From NCBI GenBank assembly GCA_026874595.1, contig CM049309.1, forward strand, positions 25,423,033 through 25,487,032: a stretch of 64,000 bases of DNA, given 5' to 3'. This DNA is from Sipunculus nudus (Eukaryota; Annelida; Sipuncula; Golfingiida; Sipunculidae). Both the position numbers and the translations under genes were made by a program. Position 1 is the stretch's first letter, and every line of letters starts with the position of its first letter. Under the pieces are notes generated by a model. It was given only the letters and a program-made list of their open reading frames with translations. It was not told the origin of the DNA and searched no databases. Shown here one piece after another: positions 35,321-48,500 of the stretch.

Positions 35321-37469
35321 TAGCTCAGCTGACTATAATTCATCTGAGATAGTCAAGGTCCTTTGTCCATCGTCAGTCCAGCCATCTGGCCGACCAGCTA
35401 GTCTTCCGTTAACAGGGCATGTTTTCAAACTGCTGGACCTACAAATCCAAAATTCAACATATAGTTAAATGTCCCTAAGTTCTCATACCAAATGCAAAAC
35501 TTGGTCACTGCAGCTTCGTTCCTTTGAGAAATTAAGGAAAACCTCCCGTTTTCCACTAAAAGCCTATTGTTACACTTCAAGAGTGCCTTATGTTAAAACC
35601 ACTGAAGTTATTTTGTTTATATTTGGCAAAGAAGAAAATATCTATATATTTCTCTTGTACATGCCAGAAATTAGGTCAGTATTGTATAACTTTTAGAAGT
35701 TATGGACCTGAACATGTATGTACCTTGACAAAATATCAGAAATTTGAAAGCAGTTGATAAAAAACTAGCTTTTATTCCAGTTTGAGAAGGCCATGTCAAG
35801 TGATATCAAGCCAACCCTGTGCACAGTGCACAGTTAGTGGCCTAGCCTTCACCTGTTATGTAATTTGTCTGGGGAACTTCAGCTGAGCCAGCTTGGGAAC
35901 CTCTCTCCTTCCCTTGATAGGTTATAATTTCTATGATATATTCAGATTTTGTTTCCAGATTTTTGTTTTGATGCAATATGTATATATTGCTATATATTCC
36001 CATTAGCCAACTACAAAAGAGCTGAAAACTTGTGTATTCTTTTATTGAATGTGGTTAATTCTGAGTACTTATAAAGTTGAGAAATGTTTAAAAAAAATCA
36101 TGGTAATATTGTTTACATGGTATACCCTCCCTTCAAAATGTCAGTCTGTAAACTTGATTTGAAAAGGGATTTATTATCTATTCTACTGATTATTTATTTT
36201 AGTTAAAATAAAAACATGGACACATGTTATTTGGATTGAAAACCTGTTGTCACTCCAGGGTACAAAACATGTTTGAAATAGTGGTTCATGGGGTAAGATA
36301 CCATGTTTTTGAATTTTGAATTTTTTTTGTGATTTTTAGTAAAAATTTCCTTTTAAATTAGGTTTTACATTCCGGCAAAAAATTAAATATGTGTTTCCAT
36401 AATTTTACATGATGTGGGCCAAATGAATTATATAATGATGCTAAAGATAATTCTGAATCAATTTCAGGTTTAGGATTATTTTATCCTGCATATTATATTT
36501 TATATATATATATATTATATTATATATATTTTTAATAAATTTATCCAATTAAAAAATTAGATGTGATAAAAAAATTTGAATCTAATACATGTATTCTTTA
36601 TTCCTCTGCCCCAGCAGAGTTTGTTATAAAATGATTTCTGTCAAATGTCTGCTTTTATATAAATTGCATTTGAAGGATGAGAGCAATATTTGACTGCTAG
36701 TGATAAGAAAAAATAATCATATGATAATTAAATTATAAAGATAGATCTGGCATATTGGTGTATACTTGCAGCATCATGCATCTATTTTAAAGCACACAGG
36801 ACCTTTGTTAGGTATAATGTTGGTGCACTAATCATACAAGACTGTCAGGAAACGTTTTAAAATTAAATTTTAGCTTAGCTGACTATATATCTAACATGAT
36901 CTGAGAAATATTAATTAACGTTTCAATTATTATTCTGTTATAAAATGCAACATTTAATAAAACTCTCAAGCCCATCTCTAATTTGCCTATGTCTAACTGT
37001 GTTTTAATATTCATAAGGTTCTTGTTAGCAACTTATGCCTGTTTTAGGTATGTAGTTGATTTCACTACATACCCCTTAAATGTTGAAATGTTTATAAAAT
37101 ATTTGATATGTTTGTTTATAGACCTTATTTAGATTCTGGACTTCATATACAGTCAATAAGTAAATGTATTATATATATGTGTGTGTGTGTGTGAATACTT
37201 TGATCATGTCATATCAACATGTTATTATAGAGATCATAAAATGCTCATCTATTGCATTCAGTAAGCATAGGTGCACAAGCAACTATACATGCAGGACAGA
37301 CTTATTATTAATATAGCCAAATAGAAGTACTGGTAGCATTTGCATTATGTTTGAAATACTACTATATAAAATATCTCTTTTTCTGTATGCTAGCATTTTA
37401 TACATTTCTATCATAGCTCAAGATCTAAGGCAAATTCAGCTGAGTGCCATGACCCATGGGTCCTTTGTT
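35321..37469 (+). mobile_element. Family 2 element
   Basis: AGCTCAGCTGACTATAA starts at 35,322 and interior landmarks follow (ACCTACAAATCCAAAATTC, ACACTTCAAGAGTGCC, ACATGCCAGAAATTAGG). It ends with TCAGCTGAGTGCC, a perfect GACCCATGGGTC at 37,451-37,462 and CTTTGTT. A second, decayed 5'-like phrase (TTTTAGCTTAGCTGACTATA) at 36,870 suggests that the last 600 bp may be a separate, internally deleted copy. Confidence 0.65.
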
Positions 37470-38689
37470 CAGTGTATGCATGATCTATATAAGTTTCATT
37501 TTATTGTAATAATTACTAAATAAAATGGACTTACTGAAATCTAAGATTTACATGCCTGTTATGTGTGCACTTTTCATGCCAAGTATTAGCCATGATTTAC
37601 TCAATTTCTGCAGTATTTGGACATTTTAAGGAGTCTACAGCCCTGCTGTTGTCTTTTAGATGAGTAAGGAGAACACCTTGTGATATTCAATCATACATAT
37701 AATTATCATGATGTGTGGTTTACAACAGATCACTGATTATTACCATCTGTCCAGATACTAAAGCCTTTATAATGATTTCTAAAGTGGAAGTCCAATAATG
37801 CTTTACCAGTATGCATCTTACATATCCTGTTTGATAGTTCTTCTGTTGTGTAGCTATCACATGCAATCCAGCGTGCTAACTGAGTTTTGTGACTGTATGG
37901 TACCTAAAATGTTACTTATATATGTCTGTTTATCAAGATAACTATTACACCAAGCAGAGATGTGCTGTTAAAAAATACAGAACTGATGTATGCCAGTGTA
38001 TTTTGGCTCCAGAAATTGTAAGTGGATTAGATTATCTAGATAGAAGAGTTATGTTGTGACACTACTGGTGGTTTCTTCAGTTTCTGAAGAACAGTGAAAT
38101 AGATTACTGGTACAAAGTAAGTTAATTACCAAAGATTGCATGGAGCAAGTTATTGTTTTTTTTTTTAGTTTGTATTGTTGATGGGTTGCAGCTTTGGCTG
38201 TGGTATAATAAATCATTAAATCAGTGATCCAGGTTACTGGAGTCTTTGTTATCCGTGGAGGGGTAGCTTTAACAAGGGTTTAGTGATGTAAGAAACCTGC
38301 TGATCAGTAAATGGCTGCACGCTCTCAACGTTGCCATTACCAGAGCAGGTTTCACAAAATAGCTTGTTGTGGTATACGGAGGTAACAAAATGAACTTGCA
38401 AAAAAAAATATACTGAATTATACAGATGGTTCTGCCCATGGAGAATAAAAGTGATTTAGGAGGCATATATTTGATTGCTAGTTCCCACATAGCACGAAAC
38501 TAAGCCATTACCAAAACAATACACCTGGGAACATGGCAGCGTAGTCAACTGAATGTTATGAATTAGGACATGCTTGTCTGCTTCTACCCCAATGATTATA
38601 TGCTTTTTGGTCAATGAAACCTGCAACAACACAAAGTAGAAAGCTTTAATAAATAAAGAATATTGAAATGATCACACTTTTCATGAACT
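37470..38689. other. Non-repetitive stretch, no gene recognised
   Basis: AT-rich DNA. A 73-codon minus-strand frame at 38,269-38,490 has no recognisable domain. No splice-bounded exon could be supported. Confidence 0.45.
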
Positions 38690-38860
38690 CATGGTCATAT
38701 TCTACAACATAACACATACAAACCAAAATCATGGTGATTTTCACTCCTGGCCATATTCTACAACATAACTCATCCAAACCAAACACATGATGTCTTTCAC
38801 TCCTTGCCATATCATACAACTTAACACATACAAACCAAAAACATGGTGTCAAGGGAGGTC
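38690..38860. repeat. 56-bp repeat, three diverged copies
   Basis: CATATTCTACAACATAAC recurs at 38,696 and 38,752 and in altered form at 38,808, each followed by CATACAAACCAAA or a close form and CATGGTG/CATGATG. It creates a 68-codon repetitive frame on the minus strand that I do not regard as a gene. Confidence 0.8.
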
Positions 38861-39070
38861 AATAAAAATCTCCTTGGAAACCTGAAATTAGGTCACTATG
38901 ACCTGTATCCCCATAGCTATGGGGCTTGAAAGTACCCACCAGAATAATAAAAAATTTGATACAAAACCTCCAATATCTTGATAATTACTGCATGGAATGT
39001 CATAAATCTTGCCTTGAAAATTGACCATGACTAGTTTTGTCAGTCCCCGAAAAGTGGTGGTGCCACCTAT
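38861..39070 (+). mobile_element. Family 2b module fragment
   Basis: TCTCCTTGGAAACCTGAAATTAGG, the gene-free module phrase CAGAATAATAAAAAATTTGA and a decayed GGTGGTGCCACC at about 39,056 match the modules at 32,100-32,630 and 53,600-55,170. Neither end of the element is present; family 6 begins immediately after. Confidence 0.65.
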
Positions 39071-39075
39071 ATTTA

Positions 39076-40140
39076 TAGCGAACCTGTGAGCATATGCGAT
39101 GGTGTGGCGTCGTCTGTCGTCCGTCGTCTATCGTCTGAACGTTAACCCAAACTATCTTGAAAATGGCAAGAGTTAGCATCATGAAATTTTATACAAAAAA
39201 TTAGTCATATAAAAAAACTCTATTGGATTTTGTTTATTTTTTGGCTAAATGCATTTTCTTAGATTTTATAGAGAAAAAGCTAAAAAACCTTTAAAAATCT
39301 TCTTCCCCAAAACTGTTCAGCCAAATTGTCCAATATTTCACAGAAATGATTCCTGGAACAATCTCTCTCAAGTTTGTTCGAATGGTTTAAGTTCGGTGAT
39401 TTTTCACTGAGTTACAGGAAGTTGAATCTGTCCAAAAAAGCATACAATCTCAGAAATGGCTGCAGCTGTCATTACCAAATTTTATGCCAATGTTGGTCAC
39501 ATGAGTCATATCTAAAATTGAGGTATTGGTGGCGCCACCTGCATCAGCCTTTTTTGTACGGGGGTCATCAGTGCCCGTATTATACTGATGTCTACAAAAA
39601 ACTTCTTCCCTGAAACCATATGGCTAAATTGTTTAATATTGCACAGAAATAATCCTAGGGTAGTGCTTTCTGAAGTTTGTTAAAATGGTCTCAGTTCAGT
39701 GACTTTTGGCTGAGTTATGGGAAGCTGAATTCAGTCATATGCCATAACAGCCCATTTTAGCTCAGTGGCTACAAAGATTTTCTTCTCAAAAACCACTGGG
39801 CCAAATTCTTAAATCTCACACATTAATTATCCTTAGATGTTTATCCTTCAAGCTTGTTCAAATGGTTTTGGTTCAGTGATTTTTGGCTGAGTTATGGGAA
39901 GCTCAACTAAGCCATTTTGCTGTATTTTCCCATATGAGTTATAAACCTGCAAAACGTTTTTTGACTGACGCCACTGAGGCCAATTTGTTTAATATTTTAC
40001 AAGGATATTCCCCTGAATAATTCTTATAATAATTGTCTTTTATAGTTCCAAAGAATGAATATAGGCTGAATTATAAAGATTGAATTGAGTCATTTTACCA
40101 TATATGTTAGCTGTGTAAAGCAGATACCTCTAGCCTGGCA
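39076..40140 (+). mobile_element. Family 6 element with ~180-310-bp modules
   Basis: AGCGAACCTGTGAGCATATG at 39,077 is followed by a GTC-rich tract and GTTAACCC, as in the copies at 40,436 and 63,881. The interior repeats AAATCTTCTTC...GCCAAATTGT...ATTTCACAG and GTGATTTTTGGCTGAGTTA-type phrases, starting near 39,290, 39,592, 39,770 and 39,950. GGTGGCGCCACC is intact at 39,528. The 3' end is not defined; similarity fades near 40,140. Confidence 0.6.
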
Positions 40141-40435
40141 CCAGTTTATCAGCATCCGTTACATCATGCCTCTAGACATTTAGATTTCAGATTATCTATG
40201 GTTAATATTGACAAGAATGTTTTAAAAAAGCTTTTAAAAAATGTAGATTTATGATTTTAGATATTCCTCAGGCCAGGCTATGTTTACAATCAGGTATACA
40301 GCTCTCTGTGAGTATATAAAGACGGCTGTACATGGATTATATATAATTGGTATCCATGCTCAATTCAAGATTTTGCCATCAGTTAGATGTATCTGTTTTA
40401 TAATTATGCATTCATTGTGCATCTGCATAAATTTT
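40141..40435. other. Unassigned AT-rich DNA
   Basis: No repeat or gene recognised between the two family 6 5' ends. Confidence 0.4.
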
Positions 40436-40640
40436 AGCGAAAGTGTGAGCTAATGCGATGGTGTGAGGGCGTCCGTCGTCTGTACGTTAACCCATACTAT
40501 TTTGAGATGAACTTAGTCATCTGTCTAAATGATTTTCAAGTTTACTTGAATGATTTTTGGCAGAATTATTGGACCTGTAACAATGAAAGGACTGCATCTT
40601 TTATTATTCTAGATAATGTGAATACAAGTTTATGAATATG
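40436..40640 (+). mobile_element. Family 6 5' fragment
   Basis: AGCGAAAGTGTGAGCTAATG at 40,436, GGCGTCCGTCGTCTG and GTTAACCCATACTATTTTGA reproduce the family 6 start. A single interior phrase (GAATGATTTTTGGCAGAATTAT) follows. The remainder is missing. Confidence 0.6.
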
Positions 40641-40734
40641 TCATCTTGAAAAAAAAAAACATTTTAGCCAAAGTCTTTCATTATGTGTAAACAGATTAAC
40701 CAACAGACCAGGATTGTGTCTGTATCTTTAAATA

Positions 40735-41000
40735 GGTTGAGAAACTGCCAGCTGTTTCAGATTTGGCAACAGATCAAGAGTTCATTGAGTACAGCCAGAT
40801 ATAGGTCAAGAGTTCAATCAGTGCAGCCCAGCACAAGGCATGTGATCACCTCATGGGTGACATGTGAACACCTCATGGGCACCATGGCATAAGGTCAGCC
40901 TGGATTTATTTATAGCTTTGGCAGACTGCCAACTGTGTCAGATTATGCAACAGGTCAAGAGTTCACTCAGTGCAGTCAGGTACAGGTCAAAAGACTGTAT
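40735..41000 (+). repeat. 181-bp direct duplication
   Basis: ACTGCCAGCTGTTTCAGAT at about 40,745 and ACTGCCAACTGTGTCAGAT at about 40,926 are each followed by GGTCAAGAGTTCA-type phrases. The repeat also contains the internal duplication of CACCTCATGGG at 40,848 and 40,870. Unidentified. Confidence 0.65.
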
Positions 41001-41002
41001 AG

Positions 41003-41891
41003 CTCTTAATATCATACACAAAACTGGAGGGACCACCTGCAACCATTTTTACACAGCGTCCATCTGTTTGTCTGCCATGGGATAAAATCACTCATATCTC
41101 TGTAGTGGTTTGACTTAACTGCCTAAAACTTTGAAGGTTTATACATCCTGGACAGCTTTTTTTATTTTAAGACAGATGGCACCACCTACATTCACGTTTA
41201 CACTGCAAACATCCGAGTTCATATCTCAGGAACTGTTTGACCGATTGGGCCAAAATTTTGCTTGTGTATAGATCTCACATAGCTCTTAATATAATACACA
41301 AAACTGGAGAGACCACCTGCAACCATTTTTGCACAGCGTCCATCTCTTTGTCTGCTGTGGGCTAAAATCACTCATATCTAAGTAGTGGTTTGACTTATCT
41401 GCCTAAAATTTTGCGTGTTTATACATCTTGGATAGCTTTCTCAATTTTTTATGACAGGTGGTGCCACCTACATGTTAACGCTGCACACATTCAGGCTTAT
41501 ATCTCAGGACTGTTTGGACATAACCCCCGGAAATTTTGCATGTGTATAGATCTCACATAGCTCTTAATCATACACAAAATTGGTGGCATCACCTGCCACC
41601 ATTTTTGCACAAGTCCTTCTGTTTGTCTGCTGTGGGATATAATCACTCATATACATGTAGCGGTTTGATTTATCTGCCTAAAATTTTGCATATGTATACA
41701 ACTTGGACAGCTTTCTGGAGTTTGTGGTAGGTGGAGCAACCTACATACACGTTTCGTCTGCAGACATCCATGCTAATATGCAACACACCTCACTCTATTT
41801 CCCCTTGCCACTCAATTCATGCCTCATTTCACCCATTCCACTCTGATTTTGGCAGATACACGTATTCGCTTGCCGACTACCCGTATTCTAG
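41003..41891 (+). mobile_element. Family 1 element, copy F (5' truncated)
   Basis: The 3' end has a decayed ATIR (GGCAGATAC), a decayed hairpin (GTATTCGCTTGCCGACTAC) and TTCTAG at 41,891 followed by TT. Modules carry only decayed palindromes (GGTGGTGCCACC at about 41,459; GGAGGGACCACC at about 41,027). No 5' hairpin is present; similarity begins abruptly at about 41,003. Confidence 0.7.
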
Positions 41892-42772
41892 TTCTCAGGA
41901 GGGGTGTGATGTATCAGGCTGAAATTGGGCATATGTATATATCTCTGATAGCTTCATTGTATACAAGACTGGTGGTGCCAGCTACAATCATGTCATTTTC
42001 TCAGCCATGATTACATCTAGTGTCCCAAAACCTGTTGTGTTTATTGATCACAAGTAGATGCCTTATAGTAACCACCCTGTCTGTCCATCCAACAATCTAC
42101 ACAAATTTGTTTCCAGATGATAACTCCAGGTTTGTTTGAAACATTGATTTGAAACTTGACTTACATATGGCCCACCACTAAAGCAAGAACCTATGTGATT
42201 TTTGGGTCACAAGGTCAAAAGTCAAGGTCACAGGACTAACTTTTTTTATTAAAGATTATGGCTGCATTTTAAGCCAAGTTTTTCATCCCAGACTTTCAAT
42301 CTTGCACATTTAGCTGACTTGCCAGTATGGGGAGAGCATAAATGAGTTTGGGGTCACAAGGTTAAAGGTCAAGGTCACAGAAGACATGTTTACAAATTAG
42401 TTGTAAATGATAACTCAAGTTTAGTTTGACATATTGGTTTCAAACTTAACTTATATATGGCTCAACACTAAAGTAAGAACCATTTTGATTTTGGTGTCCA
42501 TTGGTGAAAGGTGAAGGTCACAGGATGACCTTAGATCTTTCCTATAAAAAGAATGTGTATGCATTTCAAGGCAAACTTTTCATCACATACCTTCCATCTT
42601 CAAGATAATGCTAACCTGCCAATAGCGGAAGATTCTATTCCATTGTGGGGTCATAGGGTTCAAGGTCACAGGGCCCATCCATTCACAAATTAGTTTATGG
42701 ATGATAATTTACTTTGGATTGACAGACTGGCTTCAAACTTGATTTATTTATGACCCACCACTTAAGTTAATT
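41892..42772 (+). mobile_element. Module fragments of family 1 and family 4 type
   Basis: From 41,905 to 42,005 there is a family 1-like module ending in GGTGGTGCCAGC. From about 42,110 there are three units of about 290 bp (landmarks GATGATAACTCCAGG, AATGATAACTCAAG, GATGATAATTTAC at 42,117, 42,405 and 42,701), each with GGTCAAAGGTCAAGGTCACAG-type phrases as in the family 4 element at 57-58.5 kb. No termini are seen. Family 1 copy G starts at the right edge. Confidence 0.55.
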
Positions 42773-43877
42773 GTATCCGCCAAAACAGAGTTTTGCGGAT
42801 ACTATGTTTTTAGCTGCACGCCACCGCCGCCGCGGCGTAGGTTTCCGGAGAACTCCTCCGTAACCGCTGGGCAGAATTTTACGAAACCCGGGATAATGTT
42901 CGGGTCACATGTGAACTGCTGCGCCCCGATTTTGTTTTGACCTCTGACCTTTCCTCTGCGCTCTGCGTCCGTTTGTGCGTCTGTTTCCACACATAAACCC
43001 ACATATCCCGGGAACCGTTTGACAGATCAGGAAAATTTTTTTGCACAAATGTAGCCCTTGGAGAGCTTTATAACATACACAAAAAATGGTGGCGCCACCT
43101 GCAACCATGTTTGCACAGTGTCCATCTGTTCGTCTGCCTTGGGTTAAAATCACTCATATCTCTGCAGTGACTTGACTAATTCACCTGAAATTTGGCATGC
43201 GTATACATCATGGATAGCTTTTCTGATTTTGTGACAGGTGGCGCCACCTACATTCACGTTTACGCTGCAGACATCCAAGCTCATATCTCAGGAACCGTTT
43301 GACCGATCAGGAAAATTTTTTTGCACAAATGTAGCCCTTGGAGAGCTTTATAACATACACAAAAAATGGTGGCGCCACCTGCAACCATGTTTGCACAGTG
43401 TCAATCTGTTTGTCTGCCTTGGGTTAAAATCACTCATATCTCTGCAGTGACTTGACTAATTCACCTGAAATTCGGCATGCGTATACATCCTGGATAGCTT
43501 TTCTGATTTTATGACAGGTGGCGCCACCTACATTCACGTTTACGCTGCAGACATCAAAGCTCATATCTCAGGAACCGTTTGACCGATCAGGAAAATTTTT
43601 TTGCACAAATGTAGCCCTTGGAGAGCTTTATAACATACGCAAAAGTGGTTTGACTTATCTGCCTTAAATTTTGCATATGTATACAACTGGGACGGCTTTC
43701 TGGATTTTGTGGTCGGGGGGGGGGCAACCTTTATACACAATTTGGCTGCAGACATCCATGCTAATATGCAACACTTCACTCTATTTCCCCTTGCCACTTA
43801 ATCCATGCCTCACTTCACCCGTTCCACTCTGATTTAGGCGGATACACGTAGTCGCTTGTCGACTACCTGTATTCTAG
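42773..43877 (+). mobile_element. Family 1 Helitron2-like element, copy G (best preserved)
   Basis: Starts with GTATCCGCC and its foldback arm GCGGATAC (42,773-42,802), then a CG-rich segment with ACGCCACCGCCGCC. It ends with GGCGGATAC, a perfect hairpin GTAGTCGCTTGTCGACTAC and TTCTAG at 43,877. GGTGGCGCCACC is intact at 43,088, 43,237, 43,368 and 43,517, in a composite period of 280 bp. One module is cut short at 43,640, where the distal module type joins. No coding capacity. This is the best single copy from which to read the family's plan. Confidence 0.88.
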
Positions 43878-44216
43878 TTCATTTTGCTTTTCATTTTCTG
43901 GTACTTGCATTCTTTATGTACATGTTACCCATGTACTTATTGAAAATAATGGTCCAGCATTGAAGTATTATACCTGGTGTATATCCCATTTCACAGGTTA
44001 GCATTAGGCCTGTAGGTCTTGTTTGCATTTCAGAGCAGTACATTATGATATATATATCAAATTGTGAGAGTAGTCCTGATTTAGTCATTTTTTGCTGAAT
44101 CACAAGTAAGCCTGTTATCATACTGAGGGCTACAATCATCTTCTTTTTGCAAAATCTCTGTGCCAAACTCTTTCAATTATCATACAGGAATGTTTCTTAT
44201 GTGGTCCTTAATGTTG

Positions 44217-45552
44217 TTTTTAGCTCAGAGTCAGCGATTGCCCTTTGTCTATCTTCCTGCCATCCAGCCAACCAGTCATCCATTAACTGGACAAATTTAG
44301 AAACCATTGAACCTACAAATCCAAAATTCAACATTCAGTCCCTATAGCCAGGTTCTCCAGCTAAACCCAAACTTGATCACGGCAACTTCATTCCTCAAAG
44401 ATATTAAGGAAAACCCTCTGTCCAGTAAAAGCTAGCCTATATATTGTTACACTTCAAGAGTGTCTAAAATTGAAACTTACATGTTCACAGAATGTATATT
44501 AAAATTTCATGCACTTGAAAGACTTGATCCATGCATATTAAGTGAAGGATGGAATGCATTTTCATGTGACCCTTGTCATGTGACTCGAGTGGTCTAGCTT
44601 CATGCTTTCTTAACAATTTTGATCAAATAAATTGTGTTTATGTCAGCAACATCATGTTTTATTAACACACAGTAACAGTCATGCTTTATTAATAGACATA
44701 TTGGACATGAACATTGGATCTATGAAATAAATGAGCAATGACAGAAAAGTATAAGAACAGCATGGATCTTCTGTTATCGCCCATCTGCCCATTCTGAGTG
44801 TCAGACAATCTTCCTTTCTGCAATATAATAATTTTTCATATTCTTCCTATTATAATGAACACCCTGAGAAAAAATAATATTTTTTTCCTGTACATGCATG
44901 CAAAATGAAGAAGACATTACGGTAATTGAGATATAATTGTATACCAGAAATTAGATGATAGATTTTAAGCTCATATGATTTTTAGTCATGCAATCACCCT
45001 TTTCCTTCATCCTTCTAGTTATGTAACTTAGTTGGGCAGCAAGCTAGCAACAGGCATCTATCAGTAAACACCAAAGAACCCCCCCCCCCAAAAAAAAAAT
45101 GCTGTTTAAACTGGAATAAATTTGACAGCTAATTCATTTGTGATTTATTCAGTGAATATGGCGGTCTCAGGAATCTGTGAAATAACACAGTCTGGAACCA
45201 AGATTTTAGATAGTTAATTTTACTTCTCCTAATGCTATGACATTGGTAAGAGAAAAGAAAGACCTGCAACTATATGGCATGCATAATGTGACTCCTGGAG
45301 GATTAAACAAAACATTGTTGGAACTTTTCAAACAATCCAGTTAATGCAAGATGTGATCACAGGGAATCAGCTAATATCACGCAGCATTTGTACATACTAT
45401 TTATTACAGTCACAAATAGCTGATCATGAGATGCTCCTGCATCTTCCATCTAGTCTATAAGTGCAATGTCTTATGACCATTAGGATTTTATACATATGAA
45501 TATATTCTCATCATAAATTCCAGCTGAGCAGTTACCCACAGGTCCTTTGTTT
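44217..45552 (+). mobile_element. Family 2 element (decayed 5' end)
   Basis: TTTTTAGCTCAGAGTCAGCG at 44,217 is a shortened 5' end. The interior phrases ACCTACAAATCCAAAATTCA and ACACTTCAAGAGTG are present, and the copy ends with CCAGCTGAGC, a decayed palindrome (TTACCCACAGGTC) and CTTTGTTTT at 45,552. A C-run followed by an A-run lies at 45,079-45,099. Confidence 0.6.
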
Positions 45553-48500
45553 TAAAAATCTTAATATCAGTTAAGAGTGAATGATCTTTGATCTGTATGA
45601 AAATCAGAGCTAGGATTTATAATGCTTGACTGTCACCTATTGTCATGGCCTGTGGCGTTTATGTTTTCTTGCGACCTAAATGACTCAGAAATGTCATATG
45701 AAGATATGCATGAGATCTTGCATGCACACAGTAATACTTTTGCTTTATGATATAATTTTAAGTGGATATTGATCTTAAATAGTATACCACACTTAACATT
45801 TGTAATAAATCACATCACCTTATCTGCTGAACTACAGCTAGTACATAGTTATTAGCTTTTTTAGTTTAAAATAAGCTTATACTACATATAACTTGGCAAT
45901 AGACAAAAAGCTAAACCTGAGTTACCATGTGCAGTCTTTGGGTTACCATAAATTCTCCATTTATAAGCTGCATGTCTTTTAAAAGCTTTCTGTTACCTGT
46001 CTCTGATGCACTGAGAAAAAGATGACCTGGAAAATCCCCATTAAAGCCATACCTGGACTTCTGGTGCATGAACCTATACCAGATTGAGCAATTCAGACTA
46101 TTACCCTGGATCATCGACTGATCCATGATAAAATAAATTCAAAGACAGTAAATTGATGAGTTAGAGAAAGTTGATAATATAAAAAAGAACATAAAATCAA
46201 ATCTCTTAAACAGGATAGTAAAATGTGGTAGGCCGACTTTCAGTATCTGATGAATTATGCAGTCTTAACAGGAACCAAGGACCTGCAAGATTTGTCCACA
46301 GGTGAAAATGTAACTACGATAGAATTTATTATGCCCAGTGGTTTTTTTTAGTATCAAAACATTATATTAACATGTACTCTTAACAAAACTTAAATTTGCT
46401 GTCTTGTTTGTTGAATTTAAAGCCATTTTCTGGAGGTCCAGCGGATTTACAGACAATTTTATTATGTGTTTGTGTGCAAGGGCAAGAACTTTTTGAATGA
46501 CTGAAGTTTGAGATTTTCTTTGCAATTGAAGAGGAATATAAGAAGGATGGTAATAAATGTATTGTCTTATAAAAGTCACCACTTGATTAGATATGTAGAA
46601 TATATAAAATGTTTAAATAGATTATGTAAAATAGTACATATTTGAAAGATGAAACAAGAGGAAATTAGACGTTAGTTGCCAGTCACCTTCTGCAAAATAA
46701 TTTTGACAGCTGGTATCTGACATGGGATAGCAGCACCAATAGTCATTCGTTGTGCATATTACAGGCATATTACATGCCCATGTCTGATGAGTACACACAG
46801 CAAGTAATTTGTTGAAAAACACCAACCATTTGACATAACCTATCCCATATGATTTGAATATATTTATAGAAAAATATATTGTGTCTGGATCCTTTGCTGC
46901 ATGTTAGTTTTTCATTTCAAATTCAGGTTCCAGTTAAAATTGAATACATTTAATAGCAATAATTAAATCCATAGTCATGCTGGTTGCTTTCAGCGGCCCA
47001 GTTAAGCTGTGACCCTTGACCTCATGTTGTCGAATAAGTGTCCTCAAATCTGTAGGGGCATGAAATCCAAAGCTCCTGGTCATTTTCTTGTTGACTGGAC
47101 AGGTTTCACTGCTGTTGTTATAAATAGGTCACTTAGATGATTGTTGCTCCTGAAACAAAGAAGACCATTGTTTCCAATCATTTTAAATGACTGTGAACAA
47201 CATGTAAGGTGATACATACAATTATTTGCTTATAGCATGGTGGATACAAGTGTCAGAATTACCTGTTCTTGCAGAGATAGCAGTCTGAGCAGAGAAGATA
47301 ACCTGCATTTTTTAAATCAAACATACCAGTGTATTATATAACTGTTGTATTAAAGTCGGTTGGTTTTCTTTGTGATGATCATGTTTCTGAATTTTACATG
47401 GCACATAGCACATCCATTCTTATCGCTGATACATCTTGCTACGCACAGACGATGATAAAGTCAGCTAATCTGATAATTTACAAATGCTAGGGGACAGACC
47501 TTGCACGACAGAGCGTTAGCGGTTAGTCATTCAAGCCGGCATATTGACAAAATACATCTTCATTGTTTTATTAATATTATTTCAAAAAGAACCTGTAAAT
47601 TATGAGAAGTAATAACACCAGGTAAATATATTTTATTGAATGATGCATCATTTGGGGACTGACCTTGCACAACACCGTAGTTGTGGTCAGTGATTCAAGC
47701 CGGCATACAGATGAATTAAAGTCCCGTCTAGAAATGGGCTCTCCGGCTTAATTATCAGAATTTATCAGTTATGAATAAGTTATAGACATGCATGACTGAT
47801 GACATTTATACATCAGATCTACAAAATGGTTTACTCTAACCGGCCTTTCTATTTCCTCTTGAGGTTTGCCATCAGCTCCCTGATATCGCCCACATGTACG
47901 TCCATACCATGATGATGACTTCAAGTAAATCATCCATTAAAAGCGGCAGTGTGAGTTCAGCGAAAATTTGAAGGTCTTAGAGCACTAGTTTTCTAAATAA
48001 AGCCATGGCTTCAGATAGAGAATATACGGTACTTGGTTATTGCATGGATATCATCATGCTCAATCAGCAGACACTTATAAAAAGTGGTGTTGCCTCTGTA
48101 AAAGGATATTATATGAGCTACAAATTATTTTATTGACAATAAATTGTTAATATATATTTACTGAATAAAATTAACTTAATGGCAAATGCTGGTGTCTGTG
48201 TCTACCAGACATAAGTCAGACTCAGTGATATCCTTAATGGAACTACCAGACATCAGTCATATGGTATTTATGAATTTATCTCAAATGAAAAGCCTGTGAT
48301 AAGAGTATGTGGACCCAGGACAGACTGGATTTACTCAGGAGAATACTGAACATTTATAAATCATGTCATGGTAGCTGCTTGTCCATTTTGATCATGTACA
48401 GGATAAGGTACCATGTGGAACACAGGGTGAGTCATCTGTTGTAACACAAAACTACTGGTGTTCTTTAATTCATATCTAAAGTAAATATGAAATCTGCTTT

